Notes: generated by a model from the sequence alone, not told the origin. A DNA stretch of 64,000 nt from Iris pallida (GCA_029216955.1 JANAVB010044017.1:1271385-1335384); one strand, 5' to 3'. Positions 1-10,400 are shown, counted from the first letter of the stretch. Translations and numbers: made by a program.

Positions 1-49
1 TTAAAGCATGTTATACATACACATAATCATCTAGAGAGTATATATATTT

Positions 50-1610
50 ATGAAAGTCGCTAAATCTATATTCAACGGTGAAGGGCAATCCACAAATAGA
101 CCACACTATTTGATGGAACGAACTACACTTACTGGAGAACACGAATGAGTTTCTTTCTTAAGTCACTAGACTTTGATCTATGGTTGATAGTAATAGACGG
201 TTACAAGAAACCACCTAGAACAGTGATTGATGGTGTATTAGTAGACAAGTCCCATGACAAATACACTAAGCATGAAAGACATATGCTAGTCTAGATATAC
301 GAGCCATCAATGTACTATTATATACAATTGGCAAAATCGAGTTTAATCGTGTATCTACCTGTACCATAACTAATAAAATTTGGAGACTTCTTGAGTTAAC
401 TCATGAAGGAACTTACAAAGTGAAGGAATCCAAAATTAGTAAATTAACACAGGAATACGAGTCATTCAAGATGAAACACGGTGAGTCAATTACGTAGATG
501 TTCACTCGTTTTCTTGATATTACTAATCCTCTACAATCTCTTGGTAAGGATCATAGCAACCACGAGAAGATTAGGAAGGTACTGTAGGCTCTAACAAAGA
601 ACTGGAACCCGAAGGCCACCACGATCATAGAAGAAAATGATCTCACTACGATGATAATGGAGACATTGATGGGCAAGCTCATGACCCATGAACTGGACCT
701 ACAAGACTTTGAAGAGGAAACTTCCAAAGAAAAATCAATAGCCTTCAATGGTCAAGCCAGAAGAGTCTCATACAATGATTCAGAAGAAGAAGATTCCGAT
801 GGTAATGAACAGGTCATGCTAGTCAAGAACTTCAAAAAAATTTTAAAGTTTGAGAAATCAAACCGAAAGAAAAAAGATATCCACGTAAGCAATGAAGAAG
901 AAACTATTTGCTTTGGGTGTAAGAAGTCAGGGCATATGAAGAAGGACTTTCCACTAACGAAGAAAACCAGTCCATACAACCAATTGAGATCGAGCAGAAA
1001 AGCTACAACTGGTCAAAAGTATGCTAACACCAGCATCTAACATAAAAGTGAGGCCAGTGAATCAGAGGATGAGAACAGACCTAGCAGCAGTACAAATGTA
1101 TGTCTAATGGCATACGATAAGGTATCTGAGAACCCTCTTTATGATAATTTTACTTTCGATGAGTTAGATAATGCCTTTAGCAAACTACCTGACGAGCACA
1201 GAAATGTGTTGGACAAGTATAAGCAATCCCGCAAAGAGATTAAGGCATACACAACTGAAGTAGCTAGATTGTCTAATATTCTAGAAGATATCAAAGAGAC
1301 GTCTACTACCAATAACACAGAGGAGATAGCAAAGATAAGATTGGACTATCATGAGGCTATCCTCACTATAGATCAAAAAGAAAGAGACTATGTCAAAGTG
1401 CAAGAACTTTATGACATAGAGAAGAAGAGACACTTTGTCATTGAGCAAAAACTTACGGATATGACTACAAAATTTGAAGAGTCTTGTGCTATCTCTAAAA
1501 CGTTAGAGATAAAATTAGACAAACTGGTCATTCCTATTATACGGCCTAAGGTTAGTCCTAACACTATGCACATACCAAAGAGGACTAATCCAAAAAAAGA
1601 ACAAAAATAG
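50..1610 (+). pseudogene. gag: Degenerate copia gag (UBN2-type) with zinc knuckle and coiled-coil tail
   Basis: Gag would form the virus-like particle that packages element RNA. Matches begin near base 90 (Y-T-Y-W and F-L-K-S-L-D-F-D-L-W type motifs) in one frame, then shift to the frame of 390-1610, which holds UBN2-like sequence (LLELTHEGTYKVKESKI, then FTRFLDI near 500). In-frame stops lie at 496, 585 and 1038. The zinc knuckle at about 907-950 reads CFGCKKSGHMKKDF, so the fourth metal ligand is F instead of C. Residues from 1107 to 1610 are charged and predicted coiled-coil (KYKQSRKEIKAYTTEVARL). An N-terminal methionine cannot be fixed. Confidence 0.8.
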
Positions 1611-1749
1611 TACGTTGCTCATAAATATGCTTTTACATACTTGTTTCCAAGGAAGACACACAAAAAGCATGTCAACAAAGAAACGAAGAACACTATTTCA
1701 GAAATCACATACACCTATTGTGGTACACATACGGGCATATATCATAGTA

Positions 1750-2475
1750 CTGTGGAGCTAGAAAGCTAGTTGACACAAATTAATGTACTTGCTTGGGTTC
1801 CCAAAACTAATCATAATAGACCCTTGAAGAAATGGGTACCAAATGTTACATCTACCCATTTTGCAGCTGGACCCTCAACCCTCTCTTGCTAAAAGCAAGT
1901 AGATTCTCGATAGCAGATGTTCGCGACACATGACAAGTGATGCATCATTATTCGCCAAGATAGTGATGAAGAGAGCAGGGTATGTTTCCTTTGGTAATAA
2001 TTTTCTAGGTAATATTATAGGAATCGGTATTGTTTATATGTCTCCCTACCCAGAAATAAAAGACGTTTGTTTAGTCACGGAATTGAAACATAACCTATTG
2101 AGCATAAGTCATTTGGAAGATAATGGTTATGATATCAATTTTGTGAAATGCAAATATTATATATATGAGATGTCTACTGGAAATCCTTTATATAAAGGGA
2201 TCAGGGAAGATAATATATTTGTTTTCTTTCTAGAATGTACTAACAGTGCAGGTAAGTACCTAGTATCCAATCGGGATGAAAACTGGCTATGGCACATGAG
2301 GCTAGGACATGCAAACATGGACAATATCTCAAGGCTATGCACTAAAAAGATGGTAAAAGGATTCCAAAAAATTTCCGTCAAGAGAGATATGGTTTGTTTA
2401 GACTATGAAAAGAACAAAGCAACTAGGTCAACTTTTAAATCCATCAACATTGTAAGCACTTCTAGACCTTTGTAG
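1750..2475 (+). pseudogene. pol: Degenerate copia protease and GAG-pre-integrase region
   Basis: Start of pol. The aspartic protease motif appears near 1903-1925 as ILDSRCSRHMTSDASLF, so the catalytic D-S-G is D-S-R. A TAG stop stands just before it where a tryptophan codon is usual. The segment V-x-F-G-N-N...I-G-I-G and LKHNLLSISHLEDNGY follows (about 1980-2130). The GAG-pre-integrase signature WLWHMRLGHANMDNISRL is at about 2285-2340. The downstream cysteine pair of the integrase zinc motif is partly lost (VCLDYEKNKATRSTF). The frame ends at a TAG at 2473, immediately before the integrase core. Confidence 0.8.
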
Positions 2476-3058
2476 TTGATTCATATGGATTTGTTTGGTC
2501 CTTGTAGAGTCGCTAGTCTTGGGAGTAAGCTCTACACTTTTGTTATAGTTGATGCTTTATCTCGTTATACTTGGGTGTACTTTTTATCTAATAAAAGTGA
2601 TACTATTTTTGAATATCAAGTTTTGTAAAAATGTACAAAACAAAAAAAGCTTCATGATTACTCGAATTTGAAGTGATCATGGTGGCGAATTAAAAAATAC
2701 TGATTTCAAAAAAAATTGTGGTGATAATAGATATTACCATGAGTTTTCTTATCCTAGAACTCCTTAACAAAATGGTATTGTATAATGAAAAAATCGTACT
2801 CTAAGCGATATAGCTAGAGTCATGCTTAACCAACATAATCTTTCTAAATATTTTTGGGCAAAAGCTGTAAGTACAGCCTGTCATATTTTGAATAGGATAT
2901 TAATTCGACCTATATTTAAGAAAATCCCTTATGAATTATAGTTTGCAAAGGTTCCAAAAATTTATTATTTAAAAGCTTTTGGTTATCACTGCTTTATCCT
3001 GAACACCAAGGATAACTTGGATAAGTTCGACTCAAAGGCAGATGAAAGAATTTTCCTC
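2476..3058 (+). pseudogene. pol: Degenerate copia integrase core, cut by the CACTA insertion
   Basis: The integrase catalytic core starts with HMDLFGPCRV and FVIVDALSRYTWVYFL (2485-2590), which carries the first catalytic aspartate. Several frameshifts and stops follow. Later recognisable pieces are HGGEL (about 2680), the P-x-T-P-x-Q-N-G region (about 2755) and ARVMLNQHNLSKYFWAKAV (2813-2870). The segment ending at 3058 is the conserved stretch D-E-R-I-F just before the L-G-Y motif. That motif is completed in frame at 43579 on the other side of the CACTA element, which proves that the two pieces belong together. Not functional. Confidence 0.85.
3056..3058. repeat. Target-site duplication of the CACTA element, left copy (CTC)
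   Basis: Three bases CTC immediately before the CACTA terminus. The same three bases follow the right terminus at 43578-43580. CACTA elements characteristically make 3-bp duplications. Confidence 0.85.
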
Positions 3059-3071
3059 CACTACCAAAATA
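3059..3071 (+). repeat. CACTA left terminal inverted repeat
   Basis: CACTACCAAAATA, a perfect 13-base inverted match to 43565-43577. TNP2-type transposases cut at these ends. Confidence 0.93.
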
Positions 3072-3440
3072 CAGTCAATTAGCGACGGATGGTTAGTGAC
3101 GGATACTTTCCGTCGTAATTAGCGACGGATTTGCGACAAATCGCCGACGGCATACCGACGATAAGCCGATATCATTTTTTTTGTTTTAGGGGTGATAGAA
3201 GGTCGAAAGTCCGTCGCCACGGCGTCGACGATATGGCGACGGATTTTCATCCGTCGCTATGCTGTCGACGATTTGGCAGGAAATATTGGGAGAAGTGGCG
3301 GGATAAATTGCCGACTACGTAGCGACGGAAATGTCTTCACCAGGTTTATAATATAGCGTCGGTGTAGCGACGGATGTTGTCCGTCGCTAGTCGGTCGCTA
3401 AATATACGCCCCAGACTTAAATTGAAACGACGGGGAGAAC
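3072..3440. repeat. CACTA left subterminal repeat region
   Basis: Repeated short units in both orientations built on GCGACGGAT / ATCCGTCGC (for example 3081-3089, 3120-3129, 3237-3245, 3322-3329). In En/Spm elements such subterminal repeats are the binding sites of TnpA. The same motif fills the right end at about 42690-43564, which supports a shared function. No coding potential. Confidence 0.8.
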
Positions 3441-3800
3441 TTTTCATTCCCCCCAAATTTCACGATCTATCCTCTCTCTCTCCCGTGGCGGTGATCGGCG
3501 ACCTCCCTCTCCTCTCTCTCTCCCGCGGCGGTGATCGGTGACCTATCCTCTCTCTCCCAAAGGTAATCCCCTCTCTCTCTCCCTCTCTTACGGTGGTCGT
3601 GGGTACAGCGGGCCGGGGGCGTCTGGGGCTGCGGGGGCGGCGGAGACTGCGGGGGCGGCGGGTCCGTCGGGGGCTGGGGGGTGACGGGTGAGGCGGGGGT
3701 GGGGGGCGACGGGGGGGTGGGAGGGGCGGCGAGGTATTGTGGGTGGCGCGCACGGGGCGGCGTTGGCGGCGGGGGCGGCGGGGGGGGGGGGGGTTAAACA
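3441..3800. repeat. Low-complexity CT-rich then G-rich tract
   Basis: A pyrimidine tract rich in CTCTCTC (about 3470-3590) is followed by a GGGGGCGGC-rich tract ending in a run of 14 G (about 3600-3795). It is the most GC-rich part of the CACTA leader. Long minus-strand frames here are only low-complexity Pro/Arg-rich translation of G-rich DNA and are not called as genes. The CT tract may be part of a 5' untranslated or promoter region; this is inference. Confidence 0.6.
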
Positions 3801-4626
3801 TGCGTTTGTTATGCTATGCGATAAATGAAAATTCGAACAATAGTTAGGTGAATACATCAGATTCCACATACTTCCTACCTGGTATTGACATAATGTGGGG
3901 GATCCAGGACTGCAAGTTTTGGAGTATCGGAATGGAATCGGTATCGAACCCTTTCCGTGAGTACTGATTTCGGCGGTATCAGTGGTTTCGGATCGGAGTA
4001 TCCAGCTTTTTGTATCGAAAAACAAATAATTATTAAATTTTTTTAAAAAGTATATATTATACATTTAGGCATAGTTTAAGTATTTCTTTTGTGTTGTTTC
4101 TTAGTAGTTTTGAAATTGAATGAAATAATAGTCATCCTTGCCGATTGATTTACCTGCGGTAAATAAGCTTTCTTTATTTTGCATGTTTTTACAACCCTAA
4201 TATGCTTTTACACCATTGTTGATTAGTCTTTTTCGTTCAATTTTCTTTGCCTAATTGATGAGAAATATACCTCAACATCAGTATCGGTAGCGATTGGTAT
4301 TGGATCGGGACATGCCAAATCGTATCGGTATCGGTCGTATCATATTGATACGATCAATAGTGCAAGTTTTCTCCTAGACAATGTTTGGGAGCTAGGAAGG
4401 AAATATGAGGGCATATCCAAGGTATATAGACGATACAAGTGCAATCCCTTTGATCCTAAGGGTAATTGCTTATGATATATCTTGTTTCCAGTTAAGATGA
4501 TTGCTTATTCACCTATAATGACCCTAAAACTTGATTTGATGCTGCAAGCATACAACACCACAAAAATATTTACTGACTCATCAATTTGAACCGTGTATAA
4601 CATGCTCGACGCTTAAGAGGAATCAT
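3801..4626. other. CACTA leader, no gene seen
   Basis: Non-coding stretch between the G-rich tract and the TATCGG repeats. It holds scattered copies of the GTATCGG motif (about 3925-3965, 4280-4345), suggesting decay from, or seeding of, the array that follows. Probably promoter or 5' untranslated sequence of TNP2; no clear TATA box or start signal could be fixed. Confidence 0.5.
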
Positions 4627-4892
4627 TTGGACTTAGTAGACTATCGAACTATCGGTATCGGACTATCGGTATCGGTATTGATATCGAACTATCGGACTAT
4701 CAGTATCAGTATCGAACTATCGATATCGCTAGCGGACTATCGGACTATCGGTATTGGTATCAAACTATCGGTATCGTACTATCGGTATCAGTATCGCACT
4801 ATCGGTATCAGACTATCGGTATCGGTATCGCACTATCGGTATCGGTATCGAACTATCGGTATCGGTATCGAACTGTCGATATCGGTATCGAC
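4627..4892 (+). repeat. TATCGG hexanucleotide-type tandem array
   Basis: Dense repetition of ACTATCGGTATCGG-like units across about 265 bases. Two reading frames stay open only because the repeat lacks stop codons; they are not genes. The array runs directly into the left arm of the foldback at 4893. Confidence 0.85.
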
Positions 4893-5343
4893 ATCCGTAT
4901 GCACTTAGTATCGATCGTAGCAGATTAATATCGGTATATCAGTTTGGTATAGGTCGTATCGGATGGTATTGACCTTAGCGAATTGGTATCGTCCTATCCG
5001 ATATATATCGGCCGTATAGCTAGGATTCATATCGGCCTTATCGATTCGGTATCGGCCATATCCGATAGGTATCAGCTGTATCGGATATGTATCGGCCATA
5101 TCAGATTAGCATGGTGGAAGGTTTAGTAACATCTGATATGGTCGATATATATCCGATACTGCCGATACCTATCGGATATGGCCGATACCGAATCGATAAG
5201 GCCAATATGAATCCTAGCTATACGGCCGATACATATCGGATAGGTCGATACCAATTCGCTAAGGCCAATACCAATTTGATACGGCCTATACCAAACCTAT
5301 AGACCGATACTAATCTGATACGGTCGATACTAAGTACATCCGG
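4893..5343. repeat. Large imperfect inverted repeat (foldback), about 213-base arms, 24-base loop
   Basis: Left arm 4893-5106 and right arm 5131-5343 are imperfect reverse complements with a 24-base spacer at 5107-5130. Matching blocks include CACTTAGTATCGA with its partner near 5325, GTATAGCTAGGATTCATAT (5016-5034) with its partner near 5205-5223, and CGATTCGGTATCGGCCATAT with its partner near 5168-5190. A transcript through it would fold into a long hairpin. It lies between the TATCGG array and the TNP2 start at 5434. No protein coding. Confidence 0.85.
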
Positions 5344-5433
5344 CCTATATACCAGCGGATCCACCAGTTACATGATTATATACTAATTCTGTTTAGTTTG
5401 TCTTACGATACAGATTTTCACATGTAATCTGTG

Positions 5434-7079
5434 ATGGATCGTTATTTCCTTGATCGTACATGGATGTACAAACGATAACACGAGAGCAGAATATGTATGA
5501 GTGACAATTTTCAAGCAGGCGTGGAAGTGTTTCTTAAGTATGCTATGAGCAAAGCTCAGTAAATGAACGGTAACAAAATCAAGTGTCCATGTCGTAATTA
5601 TCGCAATAGACGTTACGAAGGAGTGGTGAGTGTAAGAGATCATTTGACCCGTAAGGGTTTCGTACGTGATTACGGCTAGTGGTCATCGCAAGGTGAACTA
5701 TATACGGAAAGACAGGTTGCGAATGCTGCTACTTATGCTTTTGATGATAATGCTGCAACGGATTTTGTCGTCGAAGACGACGAATGCTCTGTTGATTATG
5801 GAGACCTGCAGAACCTTGCACAAGATATGGTGTACGACACGGCATGGCCTAATTTTGATCCGGAGGATCCTAATCCCGAGGCGAAGGAGTTCAATGATAT
5901 GTTTTAGGATGCTGAAACTTCTTTATATCCTGGTTGTGAGCCACATTCCGTACTGTCAGTGACGATGCGGTTGTTGAACATAAAGTCTGATTTTAACTTG
6001 CCACAAACTTGCTATGATCGGATTATAAAACTAATCAAGGAGGTGTTACCGAAGGAATCAAAAGAGCTTCCAAAAAACTTCTACAAGTCGAAGATGATGG
6101 TCCGACAACTGGGATTGGGGTACGAGAAGATAGATTGTTGTCGCAACGGATGCATATTGTACTACAAGGAGAACGAGGATATAGAAAGTTATAGCTTTTG
6201 TAATGTGGATCGTTACAAGCCAGTCAGGGGAAAAAGAAAGTCAACTAGAAAACAACGTCCTTATAAGTATATGCATTACTTGTCGATCACGAAGCGCTTG
6301 CAGAGGATGTATATGTCTCAGAATACAGCAGAACACATGACATGGCACAACGAAGAACGCACAAAGGACGATGGAGAATTGTCACATCCTTCGGATGGAG
6401 AGGCGTAGAAATATTTTGATTTGTGTCATCCAAATTTTGCTGCAGAGCCTAGAAATGTACGTCTGGGGCTATGTAATGATGGCTTCGCCCCTTTCGGGCA
6501 GTCGGAATCTCAATACTCCTGCTGGTTAGTCATTCTGACCCCTTACAATCTGCCACCATGGATGTGTATGAAGTTTCCTTATATGTTCTTGACAGCTATC
6601 ATACCGGGTCCAAAAAATCTGACGAAGAATATTGATATATATTTACAGCCGTTGGTGGATGAGCTGAAACAGCTGTGGAAGATCGGTGTCGCGACCTATG
6701 ATATTTCCAGGAAACAGAACTTTCACATGAGAGCTTCACTGATGTGGACAATCAATGATTTTCTCGCATACGGTATGCTGTCGGGGTGGAATACTCACGG
6801 CACCATGTCTTGTCTGATATGCATGGAAAATAGTAAGGCGTTCCGCCTTAAGCATGGAGAAAAAACTTCTTTCTCTGATTGTCATCGTCAATTTCTGCCC
6901 GCGAGTCATCCTTGGAGAAAGAACAAAGACGCGTTCAGAGCTGGAAAACAAGAATTTTCTCATCCGCCTGCCAGATTGTCGGGATACGATATTTGGAAAG
7001 ATGTAAAGGACTTGACCACTGTAATGGAAGACCCATCGAACAATCGTGTCGATGGGTTCGGACAAAGCCATAACTGGTC
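5434..7079 (+). pseudogene. tnp2: CACTA transposase TNP2, first part (transposase-associated domain and catalytic N-half)
   Basis: TNP2 is the catalytic transposase of CACTA elements, acting in the nucleus on the terminal repeats. I place the start at ATG 5434, followed within a few codons by D-R-T-W-M-Y, the usual opening of the transposase-associated domain. That domain continues with NGNKIKCPCRNYRNRRYE and VRDHLTRKGFVRDY (about 5565-5675). The TNP2 core follows from about 5959, with MCMKFPYMFLTAIIPGPKNL (about 6560-6620), WTINDFLAYGMLSGW and HGTMSCLICM (about 6745-6830). One frame is kept throughout but has stops at 5476, 5560, 5677, 5905 and 6406. Element A splits it inside a conserved H-N-W-T-K-R motif, and coding resumes at 26913. 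Confidence 0.92.
7075..7079. repeat. Target-site duplication of element A, left copy (TGGTC)
   Basis: TGGTC before the LTR start at 7080 corresponds to TGGAC at 26913-26917 after the LTR end, one mismatch. The right copy fits the TNP2 coding frame, so the left copy carries the later change. Confidence 0.75.
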
Positions 7080-7263
7080 TGTCACCTTCGAAATTCGTGT
7101 TACGTATTTTTATATACGTATACATATTTCGGGTCCGTATTTTATTAGTCATGGTTAGCTAGTCATGATTTTAATTTTAGCATGTTGCATTGGCATGGTT
7201 ATTTTGGCATTTCATTGGTTATGGCTTAGCTTGGTTCGGTTTAGCTTGGTTTGGTTTGCTTTT

Positions 7264-7320
7264 GGGTTCATCATGAACCAAAAGAAAACCCCTACCTACC
7301 ACCACCATCATTATTTAAAA
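7264..7320 (+). promoter_or_regulatory. Putative LTR promoter of element A: palindrome plus TATA-like box
   Basis: GGTTCATCATGAACC forms a palindrome with 7-base arms around a central C. It is followed about 35 bases later by TTATTTAAAA. The same arrangement recurs in the 3' LTR (13,397-13,453) and in elements C and D. Inferred promoter; no transcription evidence is available here. Confidence 0.5.
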
Positions 7321-7736
7321 CCCAACCCCCTTTCTCTCTCATCTTTACATTCATTTATTTCTTCATCTTCTTTCTCTTAACTTCTCTACCTACCAAGAGA
7401 AGCTTAGGCAAGTGCAACTTGCTTCATGGAGAAACTCTATTTTTGTTATTCTATTGTCTTCCTCGCAAGATTCTAAGATACTTTAGAACTTGGCCTTTTT
7501 TTCATTTTGATGGATATTTTCTTGTAGATCTAAGTTTATATTATTTTCGGTTTTCTTGGATTTTGATCTATTAAACTTTATTATTTTTATATTTTGATTG
7601 TTCCATGTTGTAGAGAATTTGATTTTACCCAAAATAGACCTTTGAAAAGTTAAGATTTCAACTTATTTTGAGGAAGTTATGGCCAAAGACAGTTTTAGCC
7701 AATTCTATGTTCATCTGTGCTGATTCTGGCAGGGAT

Positions 7737-8311
7737 GATGTATAGTGCCGTATAATGTCCAGCCGCATAAGGGTGCTGCATAGTGCCGCATAGTGTCCAG
7801 CCGCATAAGGGTGCTGTATAGTACCGTATAGTTTCCAGCCACATAAGGGTGCTGCATAGTGCCGTATAGTGTCCAGCCGCATAAGGGTGCTGTATAGTGC
7901 CGTATAGTGTCCAACCGCATAAGGGTGCTGCATAGTGCCGCATAGTGTCCAACCGCATAAGGGTGCTCTAAAGTACCGTATAGTGTCCAGCCGTATAAGG
8001 GTGCTGCATAGTACCGCATAGTGTCCAACCGCATAAGGGTGCTGTATAGTGTCGCATAGTGTCCAGCCGTATAAGGGTACTATATAGTGCCGCATAGTGT
8101 CAGCCGCATAAGGGTGCTGCATAGTGCCGCATAGTATCCAGCCGCATAAGGGTGCTGCATAGTGCCGCATAGTGTCCACCCGCATAAGGATGCTGCATAG
8201 TGCCGCATAGTGTTCAGCCGCATAAGGGTGCTGCATAGTGCCGTATAGTGTCCAGCCGCATAAGGGTGCTGCATAGTGCCGTATAGTATCCAGCCGTATA
8301 TGGGAGTGCCG
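7737..8311. repeat. 38-bp tandem array in element A 5' LTR, 15 copies
   Basis: CCGCATAAGGGTGCTGCATA followed by GTGCCGCATAGTGTCCAG, period 38 bp. Unit starts fall at 7763, 7801, 7839, 7877 and so on to 8294; one unit is 37 bp. Because 38 is not a multiple of three and the unit lacks minus-strand stops, several minus-strand frames stay open across the array. They are artefacts of the repeat. Confidence 0.92.
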
Positions 8312-9108
8312 TGTAGTGCTGCATAGTGCCTATTTTTGGCTGTTTTTGGCTATTTTAAGTCCTATTTGGCTGAATTGTGGCCAGAATTTCTCCCAACTCC
8401 CAACATGAAAGTTGTAGATCTTTTTCTTGGCTTCAAGAATATGTTATTAGTTATTTTATGCAAGTTTTTCTCATTCATGATAATGTAAGAATAGAACACG
8501 ATAGTGGCCTGCTGTGGCACACTCTTGACAAGTAAACTGACATGATATATCATGACATGCTGTTACGACAACTAGTCTGACATGACAAGTAGGAACGACT
8601 TGGACACCGTGGGCGATTGTGTTTGTACAAATAAACCAATACTGTCTTGCATCATGTCTAGGATATGGATCCCTGAGTACCACGGTCAGGGATACCTACT
8701 GCAATTGACTAAGGCTAATAAACTAGAATAATTCAGTAGACATGAAGAGATTCCCAGCTACAAACAATTCCGTTATCTAGGCACATTAAGTGGACTTATA
8801 GCTTACCGACGAGTATGGATCATTTCCAGCACACAGTCACGTGTTGCATTCTTCATAAACGAACATTCGACCTGGATAACCGGATAGTTTGTAGGGCTTG
8901 TGGCTGTTGGGATAATCTCATTGCATCTTGCTAGTAACTAGGCCTGTGATAATCCTAGTTAGTTAAAAGTATCAAGCCATACTCTTGATTAGCCGTGATT
9001 GATTGGATGGAGATTATTCTAGCTTAGTCTTATCCTGATCCTGTGCAAGATTGTGACATGACATGATTATTGATGCTTGCCTTAACAATAACGATCGGGG
9101 GTCCAGTT

Positions 9109-9498
9109 CTGTTCAGGCGAAGGGTTACAACCCCGGTCCTTGTTTGGTTTAAGGATTGTAACCTGGCTCCCGGAGCAGTTCTGTGTCCTCTCTTCGTTTA
9201 TTGTCTTATTTCAACCCCATGCCATGTTCGTCATGTTTTACCTTACCTTAATACCATGATTATTTATACTGGCCTTAGTAATAAAGATCAGGGGTCCAGT
9301 TTTGCTTAGGCGAAGGGTTACAACCCCGGTCCTTGTTTGGTTAAAGGGTTGTAACCTGGCTCCCGGAGCAGTTCTGTGTCCTCTCTTCGTTTATTCTCTT
9401 CACTGTACCAATAGTATTTGAGACGAATTTCTATTCAGGTGAAGGGTTACAACCCTGGTCCTTGTTTGGTTTAAGGGTTGTGACCTGGCTACTTGAAT
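9109..9498 (+). other. Three conserved stem-loops in element A 5' LTR
   Basis: Three diverged copies (about 9109-9178, 9300-9372, 9432-9498), each holding GGTTACAACC, a loop with GTCCTTGTTTGGTT, then the pairing arm GGTTGTAACC or GGTTGTGACC. The third copy also has an outer stem ATTCAGGT / ACTTGAAT. The set recurs in the 3' LTR at about 15288-15360, 15479-15551 and 15611-15677. Probably an RNA or DNA structural element of the LTR; function unknown. Confidence 0.75.
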
Positions 9499-10185
9499 GG
9501 TTTCCTCGTACTCAGTTTACTGTTGTTATCTCTATTATTATCAGTTCTTTATTTATTATCTCTAATATTCTATTGTAATATGCTGGTTTTAGTTCTTAAG
9601 TAAAGCCTCATTTGTGGCACTTGCTCTTTCTGGGGTCTGACCCAGCTGGTTTTGTATGTCCAGATATCGGAGCAGCACCAGAGGATCTACCTGTCTTCCA
9701 GCCAGATGGTGACCACCGGGCGTAACCCTGACAATGAGTGGGTTTCTTTTTGTCCTCCCACTTTATTGTAAAAATTATTCTTTTAAGGCGTTTAGCCGGC
9801 GAGCACGTGTTAGCTCGGTTGCACCTTTACTTATTGTCTGCCTACGGTCTGTAACATGATTGACAAATCCTAGGATTGATCATGTATTGACTAAAACTCT
9901 TGTTAGTCTTGATATTTTGTACGACTAGCTTCATAATCATCCGAATATGTAATGTATGGGACACCTTACTATTGTATATTTGATGCTCTGACATCTTGTA
10001 ACTGTTACTACTTGCTTGTGATTGAGACAATAGGCTTGTTCATGATCATAGGAGACTGTTGGCTTGTAGTTAAACCCTCATATATCTAGACAGCGGTGAC
10101 CGTATAGCGAGGTGGGTTGTACTTTAATATACGTAGCTGGCTATGTACGCCCCCGCTCTCAGTATTCTGGTTCTGGGGCATTACA

Positions 10186-10400
10186 TGGTTTTAGTGGTTG
10201 TCCATGCAGGTCTTGTAAATCAAGATATGTGAGGGTTTACCGAATAGATGTCTCAATTAGTACTCGCTCTTGATCTCTGCTCGTATCTTTTGAATCCCTG
10301 TAATCTTGACCTGATCACATGCTTGTATTGTTGATCTGTCCTGGTCCTTCCTTATTGTTCCCTATGTCGACTTCTTCAGCAATATTGTTTCTGGACCTGC
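10186..10400 (+). other. Element A leader with primer-site position
   Basis: TGGTTTTAGTGGTTGTCCAT directly follows the LTR end. The block GTGGTGGCCCATGCAGGTC is conserved at this position in B, C, D and E. It is where the primer-binding site should lie, but it does not resemble the common initiator-Met site, so no tRNA is assigned. The remainder is untranslated leader. Confidence 0.55.

Larger units (their letters stand above)
1..3058 (+). mobile_element. Ty1/copia (Sirevirus-like) retrotransposon, left part
   Basis: Degenerate remains of a Ty1/copia element in the order gag, protease, GAG-pre-integrase, integrase. It stops abruptly at 3058 where a CACTA transposon begins, and its reading resumes at 43578 after the CACTA 3' end. 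The 5' LTR is not in the window; the first bases look like untranslated leader. The Sirevirus-like call rests on a long coiled-coil gag C-terminus, a Sirevirus-type pol and an extra ORF after pol (45960-50093). Domain order PR-IN-RT-RH is diagnostic of copia rather than gypsy. The copy is clearly inactive, with stops and frameshifts in every domain. Confidence 0.85.
7080..10185 (+). repeat. 5' LTR of element A (3106 bp)
   Basis: Bounded by TG...CA and followed at once by TGGTTTTAGTGG (primer-site position). From left to right: a GGTTTAGCTTGGTTTGG-rich upstream part, a palindrome around 7264-7279, a TATA-like TTATTTAAAA (7311-7320), a leader ending in AGGCAAGTGCAACTTGCTTC, a 38-bp tandem array (7737-8311), a conserved block starting ACACGATAGTGGCC (about 8496), and three stem-loop repeats (about 9109-9498). 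Short frames seen here recur in every LTR copy and are not genes. Confidence 0.9.

Noticed and set aside
3460..4064. Minus-strand Pro/Arg-rich ORFs
   Set aside because: Translation of a G-rich and CT-rich low-complexity tract in the CACTA leader.
4627..5302. ORFs in the TATCGG array and foldback (both strands)
   Set aside because: Repeats without stop codons; peptides are pure repeats of Tyr, Arg and Ser.
7658..8236. Minus-strand ORF of 192 codons plus overlapping frames
   Set aside because: It lies wholly in the 38-bp tandem array. The unit has no minus-strand stop in most frames, so openness is an artefact of the repeat.
7737..8311. CRISPR-like appearance of regular 35-38-bp repeats
   Set aside because: Whole units repeat head to tail with no unique spacers, inside a plant LTR. 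It is a minisatellite, not a CRISPR array.
9070..9309. Recurring 79-91-codon ORF in LTRs (also 15249, 33056, 41061)
   Set aside because: It recurs because the LTR recurs; it overlaps the stem-loops and frame integrity is not better than expected.
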